From RGIG9060 sp045645985 (GTDB lineage: Bacteria > Spirochaetota > Spirochaetia > Treponematales > Treponemataceae): a DNA stretch of 64,000 nucleotides. Position numbers and translations under genes: made by a program. Positions 33,808 through 42,882 of the stretch are shown here, one piece after another. The notes under the pieces were generated by a model that saw nothing but the letters and a program-made list of their open reading frames with translations, searched no databases and was not told the DNA's origin. Where the stretch lies: positions 81,771 to 145,770 of the forward strand of contig JAZRJV010000001.1 in assembly GCA_045645985.1 (NCBI GenBank). Reading direction: 5' to 3'. Position 1 is the stretch's first letter. The number at the start of each line of letters is the position of its first letter.

Positions 33808-36036
33808 TTAAAAAGAATTTATTTCATTTCTTTCGCAAGATATTTTTTTTGAAAACACATCACAGCTATGCATATCTTTAGAATAATTTTTGTACAAAAA
33901 TTTATTATTGTCTATTGAATATTCAACACCAAACAATTCATAAAATTTTGTTGTAGAACCATCAACTTGAATTTGAGAATCTACTAAATTTAATTTTCCT
34001 AAATTCATTGACAAAGAAATTGCAGACTTTGAAACTACAGAAAGTCTTGTTTGATTACAAGTTAAATTTGAATTTAGCAAATTGAAAATGCTTGCAAAAA
34101 TTCCAGACTGAACTGTAACTCCAGAATTTAAAACTTGAATATCAGAATTGTTAGCAAAAATTACTGAACCATTATTTTTATACAACGAAACAGTTTCGCA
34201 ATTATCAATAATTAAATTTGCATTATTTAATTTAAATAAATTTTGCTGTGAAAAAGAATTGCTATCAACAAAATTTTGTTCTAAAACACAATTAGAAATT
34301 TTTAGTTCAGTATTTTCAACATTGATAAAAGAATCTTTAGCAAAAGAAAGTCTTGCTCCATTTTTAGAAATAATTTCACAAGGTGAAGTAAAATTCAAAG
34401 AAACAATATTTTCAAAATCACCTTCGATATGCAACTTGATAAATTTATTTTTATTCAAGAAAGGTAAAATTTGAGAAATAGAAGTAAAAGGACGAGCAGC
34501 ACTTCCATCTTGAACATAATTCACTTTATTTGAAATTGCTTCAACATAATAATTATATGAATCAATTAAAACTTGATAATATTCAATTTCACTTATGTTT
34601 CCAAAATCATCTTTTGAAAAATATGCAAGATTAAAAAATATCGCATTTTCAGAATCTTCAAAAAGAACAAGAGAATCTTCTTTTAATTCAACTGCAGCAG
34701 ATAAATCTACAGCAAAATTTTTATTAACATCAACTTCAAGATTTCTTAAATCAAGAGTTGAAATTTCTTTAGATTTTAATACATAAAAAATTTTTTCATC
34801 AGAATTGAATTTTATTTCAACTGGATTACGCACAAAAAAATTATCATCAGAAAGTAATATTCCAGGAGAAACTGGTGGCTTTTTATCAACTGAAATTTTT
34901 TCAGAAAATTTACCTTGATAAATTCCATCATAAAAAACTTCAACACAAACTGAAGTCTCTAAATCATTTCCCCAAAGTGTATCAACAACAAAAACAGAAT
35001 CTTTAATTAAATTTTCAGAATTTCTAGCAACTGAAAATTTATTTTGCAAAAGACTCATTAAATAATTTTTATCTGATAAAGAAATTTTTGCAATCTTAGT
35101 TTTATCTTGCTCAACAATCAAATTTGGTTTTGTTGGAATCTTTGTATAAAAAACTTTAAACTGCTCTGGGATAAATTCATCAAGATTTGCACCCGTTAAA
35201 TCAATCCAAGAAAGAGAATGTTCAACATCGCGATTACAATCTAAAACTATATTTCCTGTTTGCCAAACATCATCGTCTAAACAAACATAAATATTTTCAG
35301 AAGTAGAAATTTTAATTTTTGACCAATCATCAAATTCTAAAGTAAAAGGAACTTGCGAAAGTTTTTTTTCTATTCGTCTTACTGTGTAATCATCTTCAAA
35401 AGAAGAATCATTTGAAAAAGTATTTGTTAAATTATATTGATTATTTTCATTTGAAACATTTGGTAAAACATGAAGCATAAATCTGTACAAGCTTCTTCCA
35501 TTTTGAATTATCAAAGGCAAAATTTGTTCCAAAGAATTTTTAGAGTCAACTGTTAATGTTCGCCCCTTCAAATAAGGCTCTTGAAAATCATCAAGAGAAT
35601 ATCTCATAAAAGACGGAATGGAAAGATTTTTTTCTTTTACCAATACAACTGCATTTGTTTGCGACTCCGAATAAAATGGAACTTCCAAAGGAACTTTATT
35701 TACAGAAAAATTCACACTTTCTTCTATTACAGTATCATCTTTATTTAAAATTGCAACTTTTAAATTGATATCGCCTTCAAGTTCAAGCAAAACTGGAGAT
35801 TCATAAGCAAAACCTGAATACAATGGATTATCACCTGTAAACGAATAAAAGGCAGTAGCACCTTCAGGCACATCAATTATGATAGATTGGTAATTTGCCC
35901 ACTGACCTTCAACAGGACTTATGATAAAATCAGATTTTGCAAAAACAAATCCTGCAACAGAAAAAAGCAAAATGCAAAAAAACATAAATCGAGAAAATTT
36001 GCTGTAAATAAATCGGAACTTCACATTTTTTTGCAT
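33808..36036 (-). CDS. Large exported protein with chitobiase-C-like and beta-helix-like regions
   Basis: This is a 742-residue protein with a long basic signal region (cleavage near FVFAKSD, about residue 34). The first mature domain (about 35-115: ISPVEGQWANYQSIIIDVP...FYSFTGDNPLYSG..YESPVLL) resembles the chitobiase C-terminal/Fn3-like domains common in treponeme surface proteins. The last 200 residues (SISQILPFLNKNKFIKLHIEG..., ISNCVLEQNFVDS, LIIDNCETVSLYKN, LNLVDSQIQVDG) have the short periodic strands of a right-handed beta-helix. Localisation is periplasmic or outer surface. Start choice is uncertain, since an internal Met at residue 18 would also give a signal peptide. Confidence 0.65.
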   Translation of the reverse strand: MQKNVKFRFIYSKFSRFMFFCILLFSVAGFVFAKSDFIISPVEGQWANYQSIIIDVPEGATAFYSFTGDNPLYSGFAYESPVLLELEGDINLKVAILNKDDTVIEESVNFSVNKVPLEVPFYSESQTNAVVLVKEKNLSIPSFMRYSLDDFQEPYLKGRTLTVDSKNSLEQILPLIIQNGRSLYRFMLHVLPNVSNENNQYNLTNTFSNDSSFEDDYTVRRIEKKLSQVPFTLEFDDWSKIKISTSENIYVCLDDDVWQTGNIVLDCNRDVEHSLSWIDLTGANLDEFIPEQFKVFYTKIPTKPNLIVEQDKTKIAKISLSDKNYLMSLLQNKFSVARNSENLIKDSVFVVDTLWGNDLETSVCVEVFYDGIYQGKFSEKISVDKKPPVSPGILLSDDNFFVRNPVEIKFNSDEKIFYVLKSKEISTLDLRNLEVDVNKNFAVDLSAAVELKEDSLVLFEDSENAIFFNLAYFSKDDFGNISEIEYYQVLIDSYNYYVEAISNKVNYVQDGSAARPFTSISQILPFLNKNKFIKLHIEGDFENIVSLNFTSPCEIISKNGARLSFAKDSFINVENTELKISNCVLEQNFVDSNSFSQQNLFKLNNANLIIDNCETVSLYKNNGSVIFANNSDIQVLNSGVTVQSGIFASIFNLLNSNLTCNQTRLSVVSKSAISLSMNLGKLNLVDSQIQVDGSTTKFYELFGVEYSIDNNKFLYKNYSKDMHSCDVFSKKISCERNEINSF

Positions 36037-36056
36037 CTAGAACTTCCTTTCAAAAA

Positions 36057-36665
36057 TTACTTTCCTAAAATTGGGCCAAGAATATCACGCAACTCTGGAT
36101 CATCTTTGTAGTAATATTCTTCAAGTTCTTCTTTTGAAAGACCAACTAATTCGTGGCTCATATAGTGAATCCATCTGTCTTCTTCTGGACTGTTGATTTC
36201 AAATTTTCGGCACCAATAATCAGGCTGATTTGGATGTTGTTCTTCTTTATTTGGAAAATATTTATAATCGTGAACAGCAACCTTAATATCTTCACGAGGA
36301 ACACCTCTTTCAAGAAGGATATTTACAAGGTGATTAATTGTATTTCCTGTATCAAAAATATCATCAACAAGAAGAATTTTATCTCCGTTTCTTAAATATT
36401 CAGGGGAATATGTCCATCCGTCAACCATAACTTTTGAATTTTCTCTAACATCAGTATAAGAACGAGCAACTACAGCGGCAAATAAAACAGGACGAATTTC
36501 TTTTCGTAAAATCTTAAAATATTCGCTAATAACATTTGCCATATATGCTCCACCTCTAAGTGAAACATAAATTACATCAGGTATAAATCCATCTGTGTAA
36601 ATTTTGTGAGCTAATTTTAATGCGTTATTACGAACTTTGTCAAAAGGTAAAAATTCTCTAATCAT
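36057..36665 (-). CDS. Purine-type phosphoribosyltransferase
   Basis: I start at ATG 36665 (MIREFLPFDKV), giving 202 residues. The frame is open 99 bases further, but that part is hydrophobic low-complexity sequence read from the promoter region. The PRPP-binding loop ILLVDDIFDTGNT (about residues 99-111) is canonical. The hood and the ENSPEEDRWIHYM-like ending resemble xanthine-guanine/hypoxanthine phosphoribosyltransferases of the Gpt branch. It converts a purine base plus PRPP to a nucleotide. There is no Shine-Dalgarno, and a candidate -10 box lies 6 bases before the ATG. It leads the operon with three exported proteins and rnhB. Confidence 0.85.
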   Translation of the reverse strand: MIREFLPFDKVRNNALKLAHKIYTDGFIPDVIYVSLRGGAYMANVISEYFKILRKEIRPVLFAAVVARSYTDVRENSKVMVDGWTYSPEYLRNGDKILLVDDIFDTGNTINHLVNILLERGVPREDIKVAVHDYKYFPNKEEQHPNQPDYWCRKFEINSPEEDRWIHYMSHELVGLSKEELEEYYYKDDPELRDILGPILGK

Positions 36666-36671
36666 AAGAAT

Positions 36672-36700
36672 ATAATAACCTAAAATCTCTTTGTGTACAA
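36672..36700 (-). promoter_or_regulatory. Candidate promoter of the phosphoribosyltransferase operon
   Basis: On the minus strand TTGTAC (36695-36700), a 17-base spacer and TATTAT (36672-36677) are followed after 6 bases by the ATG. The geometry matches that of clpB. The -35 box is weak. Confidence 0.4.
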
Positions 36701-36735
36701 GATAAAAATAAAAAATCCTAAAAAAACAAAAAAAA

Positions 36736-36770
36736 GTTGCCTTATCTGTAAAACTTACAAACAAGACAAC
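36736..36770 (-). terminator. Terminator of the HtrA-like protease gene
   Basis: On the minus strand GTTGTCTT pairs with AAGGCAAC (one G-T pair), with TGTAA/TTACA inside. The stem is followed by a long run of T (36721-36735, broken by one base). It lies 34 bases after the stop of the gene at 36804. Confidence 0.8.
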
Positions 36771-36803
36771 CTAAAATAAGGAGTTTATTTATGAAAAAAA
36801 CAA

Positions 36804-38270
36804 CTAAAACTTATACCTAGAAGTTTCTATTTTATGGCCTTCGGAAGTATATATAGTAAACCACAATTCCTTCTGTTTGGTTACAAGTTCATTGTAAAAT
36901 TCGCTAATATTTGTTACAGGTTTTCCGTTTACTGCAGTGATAATATCACCATTTTGGATTCTTAATGCAGCTGCAGGAGATTTTGCCTGAACATTTGTTA
37001 CAACTACGCCTTTTACAGAATTATCCAACTTCATTTCTTTGCGAATTTCTTCTGTAATTGGATGAGCCATAAATCCTGGCCAAAGTTTTGAATTATCAGT
37101 TACAACAGAATCGTCGCGACCTTCAATTTTTACGCTAACATGAAGCTCTTTTCCACCACGAATAACTGTAAAATCGGCAGTTTGTCCAACTCGTAAATCA
37201 CCAACATCACGAACAAGTTGGTCCACATCTTTTACATTTTTTCCGTCAAGTGCGATAATATAATCTCCAGCTTGAATTCCACCTTTTGCTGCAGGTGAAT
37301 TTAAGAAGATTTGAGCAACAAAAGCACCTTTTTTGCCTTCAATTCCCAAAGCTTTTTCGTAATCTTTATCAAGTGAAGTTAAAGAAACTCCCATCCAACC
37401 ATAAGTTACTTTTCCGTCAGAAATAAATTCAGAAATTGCTTTTTTAACATTGTTGATAGGAATTGCAAATCCAAGTCCTTGTGAACCACCAGATTGAGAA
37501 GCAATCCAAGTGTTAATTCCGATAATTTCACCGTAAATGTTTACAAGCGGTCCACCAGAGTTTCCTTGATTGATTGCGGCATCAGTTTGAATAAAATCGC
37601 TGATATTTCCAATTCCAGTTCCATCTCGGCCTGTAGCACTTACAATACCTTGAGTAACGCTTCCAAAATATCCAAGTGGAGTTCCCATGGCAAAACAAAT
37701 ATCACCAGATTGAACTTTATCTGAATCCCCAAGAGTTGCTACAGGAATATCATCTTTTGATTCAAATGAAAGTAAAGCGATATCTTTGCGTTCATCTTTT
37801 CCAACTAATTTACAAGCAAATTCTCTTGAATCATAAAGTTTTACAGAAATTTCATCAGCAGAACCTGCAACATGTTCGTTTGTTAAAACATAGTAAGTGT
37901 TTCCATCTTTACGAACGATAACTCCAGAACCAAGTCCAGATTGTTTGTATTCGCGAGTTCCTTCATCTTCTCCACGAGGCTGACCAAAGAAAAAGAATGG
38001 AATATCACCAAAAGGATTTGCAGGACGAGTTTTTGTTTCTACAACATCAACTTCTACAACTGATTTTAATACATTTGATGAAACAGACCTAAAAACATTT
38101 TGCAATGCTTCTACAACTGCCAAAGAATCAGATGGGATTGAAATTGAAGATTCGGTGTCTGCAAAGGCAGTTACAGCAGATTTTACGCTGTTCTTTCCAG
38201 AACAAGAAGCAGCCAAAGCAATAGTAAAACAAAGGATTGCACTTATAAAAAGTTTGAACTTACTGTGCAT
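36804..38270 (-). CDS. htrA: HtrA/DegP-like serine protease, two PDZ domains, probable lipoprotein
   Basis: The start is ATG 38270 because GGAGGAA precedes it; 14 extra residues from 38312 are unlikely. The 488-residue product has a signal sequence ending ALAASC, a plausible spirochetal lipobox, so it may be tethered in the periplasm. The trypsin-like domain holds the triad: His in LTNEHVAG, Asp in RKDIALLSF, Ser in NQGNSGGPLVN. Two PDZ domains follow (about 285-375 and 390-488, GDYIIALDGKNV and NGDIITAVNGKPV). It degrades or refolds misfolded envelope proteins. A 13-bp inverted repeat lies in its upstream region. It is monocistronic. Confidence 0.95.
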   Translation of the reverse strand: MHSKFKLFISAILCFTIALAASCSGKNSVKSAVTAFADTESSISIPSDSLAVVEALQNVFRSVSSNVLKSVVEVDVVETKTRPANPFGDIPFFFFGQPRGEDEGTREYKQSGLGSGVIVRKDGNTYYVLTNEHVAGSADEISVKLYDSREFACKLVGKDERKDIALLSFESKDDIPVATLGDSDKVQSGDICFAMGTPLGYFGSVTQGIVSATGRDGTGIGNISDFIQTDAAINQGNSGGPLVNIYGEIIGINTWIASQSGGSQGLGFAIPINNVKKAISEFISDGKVTYGWMGVSLTSLDKDYEKALGIEGKKGAFVAQIFLNSPAAKGGIQAGDYIIALDGKNVKDVDQLVRDVGDLRVGQTADFTVIRGGKELHVSVKIEGRDDSVVTDNSKLWPGFMAHPITEEIRKEMKLDNSVKGVVVTNVQAKSPAAALRIQNGDIITAVNGKPVTNISEFYNELVTKQKELWFTIYTSEGHKIETSRYKF

Positions 38271-38298
38271 TTTTTTATTCCTCCAAAATATATTTGTT

Positions 38299-38346
38299 AA
38301 AACAAGTTTCAATATAAATATACAACAAATCTTTGAAACTTGTTTT
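38299..38346. promoter_or_regulatory. 13-bp perfect inverted repeat upstream of htrA
   Basis: AAAACAAGTTTCA (38299-38311) and TGAAACTTGTTTT (38334-38346) are perfect inverted copies around a 22-base AT-rich spacer. On the minus strand the spacer and proximal arm contain candidate boxes (TTTCAA and TATATT 16 bases apart; TTGAAA and TATTTT 16 bases apart). A regulator bound to both arms would straddle the promoter. This could be a stress-response operator. Confidence 0.55.
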
Positions 38347-38395
38347 AAATATAAATAATTTTAGAAGAAAAGTGTTACATTTTTATAAAAATATT

Positions 38396-39139
38396 CTAAA
38401 TAATTGTAAGAATTTCTGTATGATCTCTAAAAATTACAACTGTATGCTCTTGATGAGAAGAAATTTTTCCGTCGCAAGTTACAACTGTCCAGTCATCATC
38501 TAAAACTTCTACATCCCCAGTTCCTAAATTTATCATTGGTTCGATGGCTAAAACCATTCCTTCTTGTAAACGAGGATTTGAACCACCAACTAAATCATTT
38601 GGAACATTTGGATCTTCGTGAACAGAAAAACCTACTCCATGACCGCAAAAATCAGTTACGATTCCATATTTTTTATTGATAACGCCAGAAACTGCTCTAG
38701 AAATATCGTGAATACGGTTTCCAAATTTACAAGCTTCAATTCCTGCATCCAAAGCTCGTTTTGTAATTTCCATTAAATCTTCAGCTTCTTTGCTAACTTT
38801 TCCAATAGGAATAGTTTTTGCACAGTCGCTAAAAAATCCGTCTAAAACAATTCCGCCGTCAAGTGAAACAATATCGCCTTCTTTAATTTTTCGATTTTTA
38901 GATGGAATCCCATGGATAACTTCATTATTTACAGAAATACACAAGGCACCAGGAAAATCAACTGTGTACCAAGCAGGTTTTCCGCCATTAGATTTGATAA
39001 ATTTTACAGCTAAATCGTCGATATCTTTTGTGCTCATTCCAGGTTCAACTTTTGGAATAATTTCTTCAAACATGTGAGCAAGTAATTTACAAGATTTTCT
39101 GATTCCGTCAATCTGTTTTTCATTTTTCAATCTAATCAT
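38396..39139 (-). CDS. map: Methionine aminopeptidase, type I
   Basis: Map removes the initiator Met from nascent proteins. The 247 residues contain the substrate His in NEVIHGIP. The metal ligands are the Asp residues in VSLDGGIVLDGFFSDCAKT, His in CGHGVGFSVHEDP, Glu in AIEPMINLG and the final Glu in SHQEHTVV. The start overlaps the J-domain protein's stop as ATGA, so it ends the 15-gene run that begins at secG. Confidence 0.97.
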   Translation of the reverse strand: MIRLKNEKQIDGIRKSCKLLAHMFEEIIPKVEPGMSTKDIDDLAVKFIKSNGGKPAWYTVDFPGALCISVNNEVIHGIPSKNRKIKEGDIVSLDGGIVLDGFFSDCAKTIPIGKVSKEAEDLMEITKRALDAGIEACKFGNRIHDISRAVSGVINKKYGIVTDFCGHGVGFSVHEDPNVPNDLVGGSNPRLQEGMVLAIEPMINLGTGDVEVLDDDWTVVTCDGKISSHQEHTVVIFRDHTEILTII

Positions 39140-39930
39140 ATCAATTTCCTTAATTGTGAAGTTAAAGTTAAATTATTATCAAGTTTTAATGCTTCGTGTA
39201 AGCAAACTCTGGCAGTTTGTTCATCGCCAAGTCGCAAATAACACTCTGCGATTTTTAGCAAGAAAAAAGCGTCATCGGATTTACCTAATTTTAATTCCAA
39301 AGCTCGTTCAAAAACATCGATGGCAAGTTCATCACTTAATGTATCAAAAATATGTTTTCTAAAAATATATCTTGCAAATTTTAAAACTTCAGGGAAAAAT
39401 AATCTAAAGTAACTATAACTGTACTCCATTCTGATAATCTGTTCAAGTAAGATGGAAGCATCATAATATTCTTGACGGATAACAAGTTCTTCGCAAAGGA
39501 TAAAACCATAATCCATAAAATCTTCTCGAGTAAACCATCTTGAAAGCGAAAAATTGAAATTTTGTGAATTTAGTTTTTTGAAAAGCGCAACTGCGTCATC
39601 TTCGCGATTATGCATTAAATCAAAGAAAACTAACTTACTTTTGCTTTCTTCATCATCACGATTTAAAAGCCAAGTTCGATAATCAAAAATGATTTCATTA
39701 TGAGAAGATGATTTTTTATAGTAAGCGGCATAAGAAACATCAAAAATTGAACGCTGCTTTGCATCAGAAAGAATTTCGTAGGCTTTTACCAATTCCTGAA
39801 ACTGCACCGAAGTTTCTGTTCCAGAAGACAAATCAGGATGAAGTTCTTTTGCCTTTTTACGATAAGCTCTTTTAATTTCTGCAGCGGTAGCATTTTGAGG
39901 AACACCTAAAATTTTATAACAATCTTGCAC
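39136..39930 (-). CDS. J-domain protein with helical C-terminal region
   Basis: An N-terminal J domain (1-68: CYKILGVPQNATAAEIKRAYRKKAKELHPDL) carries the essential HPD at 31-33, so it can stimulate a DnaK ATPase. It lacks the Gly/Phe region, zinc-binding domain and client-binding domains of true DnaJ. The remaining 190 residues form TPR-like helices (ALELKLGKSDDAFFLLKIAECYLRLGDEQTARVCLHEALKL). It is a specialised co-chaperone with unknown client, 13 bases after the flavodoxin-like gene. Confidence 0.9.
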   Translation of the reverse strand: MQDCYKILGVPQNATAAEIKRAYRKKAKELHPDLSSGTETSVQFQELVKAYEILSDAKQRSIFDVSYAAYYKKSSSHNEIIFDYRTWLLNRDDEESKSKLVFFDLMHNREDDAVALFKKLNSQNFNFSLSRWFTREDFMDYGFILCEELVIRQEYYDASILLEQIIRMEYSYSYFRLFFPEVLKFARYIFRKHIFDTLSDELAIDVFERALELKLGKSDDAFFLLKIAECYLRLGDEQTARVCLHEALKLDNNLTLTSQLRKLI

Positions 39931-39943
39931 TTCTTAACCTATT

Positions 39944-40357
39944 TTACCCTATTTTCTTTCCAACATAAGCGGCATGATCTGGATTTTCCACCACATCAAA
40001 ATAATCTAAAGAAATTCCCTGTTTTTCCATCCCAGACATTAAATTTTTACAAGTCTTCCAAGATGAAAAACCTGATTTTACAACCAAAGCACAACCTTTT
40101 TTTGTTGTAAGATTTCCAGAATTATCAAGAATTTCATCAAACTTTTCTGGTAATTTAGAACCAAAAAGAGGTGATGATGGAACGATTATTGAAATATAAT
40201 CATATCCTGTTAAACGCATTGTAGAATAATCTGTCATTGCGTTAAAAACATCAATTTGATAACCTTTGTTAATCACAGCATTTTCTAACTTCTGCAAAAT
40301 CACTTTATGATTGGTATTTTTTACAGGTGATAAAAAATGAACAAGCGCAACTCGCAT
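39944..40357 (-). CDS. Flavodoxin-like small protein
   Basis: I start at ATG 40357 (MRVALVHFLSPVKNTN), preceded by AAGGGGGATG. The frame is open to 40414, inside the universal stress protein gene. The 137-residue product has an alternating beta-alpha pattern: VALVHFLSP, YDYISIIVPSSPLFGSKLPEKFDEIL, CALVVKSGFSSWKTCKNLMSGMEKQGI, LDYFDVVENPDHAAYVGKK. The pattern resembles a flavodoxin fold, but the phosphate loop (T/S-x-T-G-x-T) reads LSPVKNTNH, so FMN binding is uncertain. It overlaps nothing after start correction and sits after the Usp gene. Confidence 0.65.
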   Translation of the reverse strand: MRVALVHFLSPVKNTNHKVILQKLENAVINKGYQIDVFNAMTDYSTMRLTGYDYISIIVPSSPLFGSKLPEKFDEILDNSGNLTTKKGCALVVKSGFSSWKTCKNLMSGMEKQGISLDYFDVVENPDHAAYVGKKIG

Positions 40358-40370
40358 ACATCCCCCTTTT

Positions 40371-40853
40371 TTAAGCCATTTTATAAAGCTGTTCGATATT
40401 GTTTTTTCGAACAACTAAAACAGAACATCCTGCATGAGAAATTATTTCTTTGTAAGTCGAAGTTATAGAATCTTTTGATTCATTATGCTGATGTTCACCA
40501 AGCAAAATTAAATCTGTTTTGTTATCTTCAGCATAGCCAACAACTTCTGACCAAACAGAACCTTTTCGTAACTCTGTTTCGATTTTAATTCCTTTTGCTT
40601 TTGCTAAATTTTCTACATGTTGTAAATATCGTTTGCCATCTTCAGTTAAACTATTTTCGTAATCTAAACTTTCTTCGTTTACAAAAAATTTACTGATTGT
40701 AAGTTCTTTTAAAGTTGCTGTATCTACAACATAAATTGCCTTCATATCGCAACGATAAAGACGAGCCATTAAAATTCCGTATTGAGCCGCCTGAATAGAG
40801 GCTTCTGAGCCATTTAAAACTACAAGAATATTGTTAAAAAGTGGTTTAATCAT
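40371..40853 (-). CDS. Universal stress protein (UspA family)
   Basis: This is a 160-residue UspA fold: NNILVVLNGSEASIQAAQYGILMARLYRCDMKAIYVV, ending TDLILLGEHQHNESKDSITSTYKEIISHAGCSVLVVR. The ATP-binding G-2x-G-9x-G(S/T) motif is not intact, so it is probably the non-nucleotide-binding type. It starts one base inside the end of the V-ATPase D gene (TAATG), so its expression is tied to the ATPase. Confidence 0.88.
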   Translation of the reverse strand: MIKPLFNNILVVLNGSEASIQAAQYGILMARLYRCDMKAIYVVDTATLKELTISKFFVNEESLDYENSLTEDGKRYLQHVENLAKAKGIKIETELRKGSVWSEVVGYAEDNKTDLILLGEHQHNESKDSITSTYKEIISHAGCSVLVVRKNNIEQLYKMA

Positions 40854-41482
40854 TAATGAAAGCCTCCTTTTTGCTTAGCTTTTAATGCTTTAAGAACAAA
40901 AACATTTTCCCGCTCTCTTTCTTCTAAAACACTTTCGATGTAAGTTTTTGTTTCTTTTGTTTGAGGAATTACCATTTTATCCAAAGCATTAACTCGGCGC
41001 TGAGTTTTTCTAACTTCATTTGCTAAACGCCACACGATAGTTCTGATAGAAGCCAAATCTGTAAGTAATTTTAACAAATTGAAAAATTCAACCATTACTT
41101 TATCAGAATCAGCAAAGGAATCCAAAGATGAATAAAAAAGTTCTTGTTTAGGCAAATCAACTTCGATAGAAGAAAAATTCATTCCAGAAACAACAACTGG
41201 CTTTTGTAAAATTTTGAAATCGTATTTTACACCACTAGCAAGTCGTTCAACTCGGTCGCCACCAACTGCCATCAACATACTTTTTAAAGCTGGATATGCC
41301 TTGTTAATTTGTTTTTCGATTTCTCGTTCTAACAATTTAACTTTTTCTACCATTCGCATTAAATCCATAACAAGAATTTCACGCTTTTGTTCCAAAAGTT
41401 CGTAACCGTCGGCAGCAACTGTTAATTGATCTTTTACCATGAGGAGATTTGATTTTGTAGGTGCAACATTCAATCTTGCCAT
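40853..41482 (-). CDS. atpD: V/A-type ATPase subunit D
   Basis: Subunit D is the long coiled-coil central shaft that rotates inside A3B3. The 209 residues start ARLNVAPTKSNLLMVKDQL, the family signature, followed by two long helices. The C-terminal helix RRVNALDKMVIPQTKETKTYIESVLEERERENVF is typical. It follows subunit B by 23 bases. Confidence 0.95.
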   Translation of the reverse strand: MARLNVAPTKSNLLMVKDQLTVAADGYELLEQKREILVMDLMRMVEKVKLLEREIEKQINKAYPALKSMLMAVGGDRVERLASGVKYDFKILQKPVVVSGMNFSSIEVDLPKQELFYSSLDSFADSDKVMVEFFNLLKLLTDLASIRTIVWRLANEVRKTQRRVNALDKMVIPQTKETKTYIESVLEERERENVFVLKALKAKQKGGFH

Positions 41483-41505
41483 AGTATGTAAATTATACCA
41501 CCTTT

Positions 41506-42882
41506 TTATTCTTTAGGCATATATTTTTCGATATATTCAGGTTTAATTCTGTAAAGTTCACTTTTTGGTAAAAGTGAAAGAACTTTCCAACCTAAATCCA
41601 AAGTTTGTTCGATTGTTCTATCTTCAAATTCACTTTGAGATAAAAATTCACTTTCTAGTTTTTCACCAAACTTAAGGTACATCTTATCTATTTGAGAAAG
41701 TTCTTCTTCCCCAATAATAGAAGCCAAACTTCTTACGCTTTTTACTTTTGAGTATGCTGCAAAAAGCTGACTTGCAACATCTTTATGATCCTCACGAGTC
41801 ATTCCATCCCCAATTCCGTCCTTCATAAGACGAGAAAGACTTGGAAGCCCCGCAACAGGAGGATACATTCCCTTTTGAGACATTTCTCTATCAAGAACAA
41901 TTTGTCCTTCTGTAATATACCCTGTCAAATCGGGAATTGGATGAGAAATATCATCATTTGGCATTGTTAAAATCGGAATTTGTGTAATGGAACCATTTGA
42001 GCCTTTTACTTTTCCAGCCCGTTCGTAAAGTTCAGCTAAGTCTGAATACAAATATCCAGGATAACCTTTTCGCCCTGGAACTTCACCACGAGTTGTAGAA
42101 ATTTCACGCAAGGCTTCACAATAGTTTGTCATATCAGTCATTACAACAAGAACATGCATTCCCTTTTCGTAAGCTAAATATTCTGCCGCTGTTAAAGCAC
42201 AACGAGGAGTAATAATTCGTTCGATAGAAGGAGCATCTGCCAAAGACTGAAACATAACAACCTTAGACAAAACTCCAGATTCTTCAAAAGTTTTTACGAA
42301 AAAACGAGCCACATCGTATTTAATTCCCATTCCAGCAAAAACCATTACAAATTGTTCATCGCTATTTCTGATTTTTGCCTGACGAATAATTTGTGCAGCA
42401 AGTTTATTATGAGGAAGTCCGTTTCCTGAAAAAATAGGAAGTTTTTGACCACGAATCAAAGTGTTCATTCCGTCAATGGAACTAATTCCAGTTTGAATAA
42501 AATCCCGAGGATAAACTCGAGCATAAGGATTTATAGGATATCCGTTTACATTTACTTTCTTTGAAGAAATAATATCTTTGTAACCATCAATTGGCTGTCC
42601 AAGTCCGTTAAAGATACGACCAAGCAAACCTTCGCCAACTCGAAGTTCCATTGGAGTTTCCAAAAATTCAAGAGTTGTTTCATCTAAGTCAAGTCCAGTT
42701 GTTGTTCCAAAAATCTGAACGATAGCATAATCTTCAGAAATATCGATAACACGACCGATTTTTTTTGCACCAAATCTATCACGAACTGCAGCAATTTCAC
42801 CATAAAAAATATTTTCGCTTCGACGAACTACGATAATAGGTCCGTCTACAGAATTACATCCTTTATATTCTACACCTTTCAT
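41506..42882 (-). CDS. atpB: V/A-type ATPase subunit B
   Basis: This is the non-catalytic nucleotide-binding subunit of the A3B3 head, 458 residues. Recognised regions are EYKGCNSVDGPIIVV, GLLGRIFNGLGQPIDG, RDFIQTGISSIDGMNTLIRGQKLPIFSGNGLPHN, VVMTDMTNYCEALREISTTRGEVPGRKGYPGYLYSDLA and PPVAGLPSLSRLMKDGIGDGMTREDH. It lacks a canonical P-loop, as expected for B. The start overlaps the A stop by one base. Confidence 0.97.
   Translation of the reverse strand: MKGVEYKGCNSVDGPIIVVRRSENIFYGEIAAVRDRFGAKKIGRVIDISEDYAIVQIFGTTTGLDLDETTLEFLETPMELRVGEGLLGRIFNGLGQPIDGYKDIISSKKVNVNGYPINPYARVYPRDFIQTGISSIDGMNTLIRGQKLPIFSGNGLPHNKLAAQIIRQAKIRNSDEQFVMVFAGMGIKYDVARFFVKTFEESGVLSKVVMFQSLADAPSIERIITPRCALTAAEYLAYEKGMHVLVVMTDMTNYCEALREISTTRGEVPGRKGYPGYLYSDLAELYERAGKVKGSNGSITQIPILTMPNDDISHPIPDLTGYITEGQIVLDREMSQKGMYPPVAGLPSLSRLMKDGIGDGMTREDHKDVASQLFAAYSKVKSVRSLASIIGEEELSQIDKMYLKFGEKLESEFLSQSEFEDRTIEQTLDLGWKVLSLLPKSELYRIKPEYIEKYMPKE

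Noticed and set aside
36666..36764. 33-residue N-terminal extension of the phosphoribosyltransferase
   Set aside because: It is a Phe/Tyr-rich reading of promoter and terminator DNA, and family proteins start near MIREFLPF.
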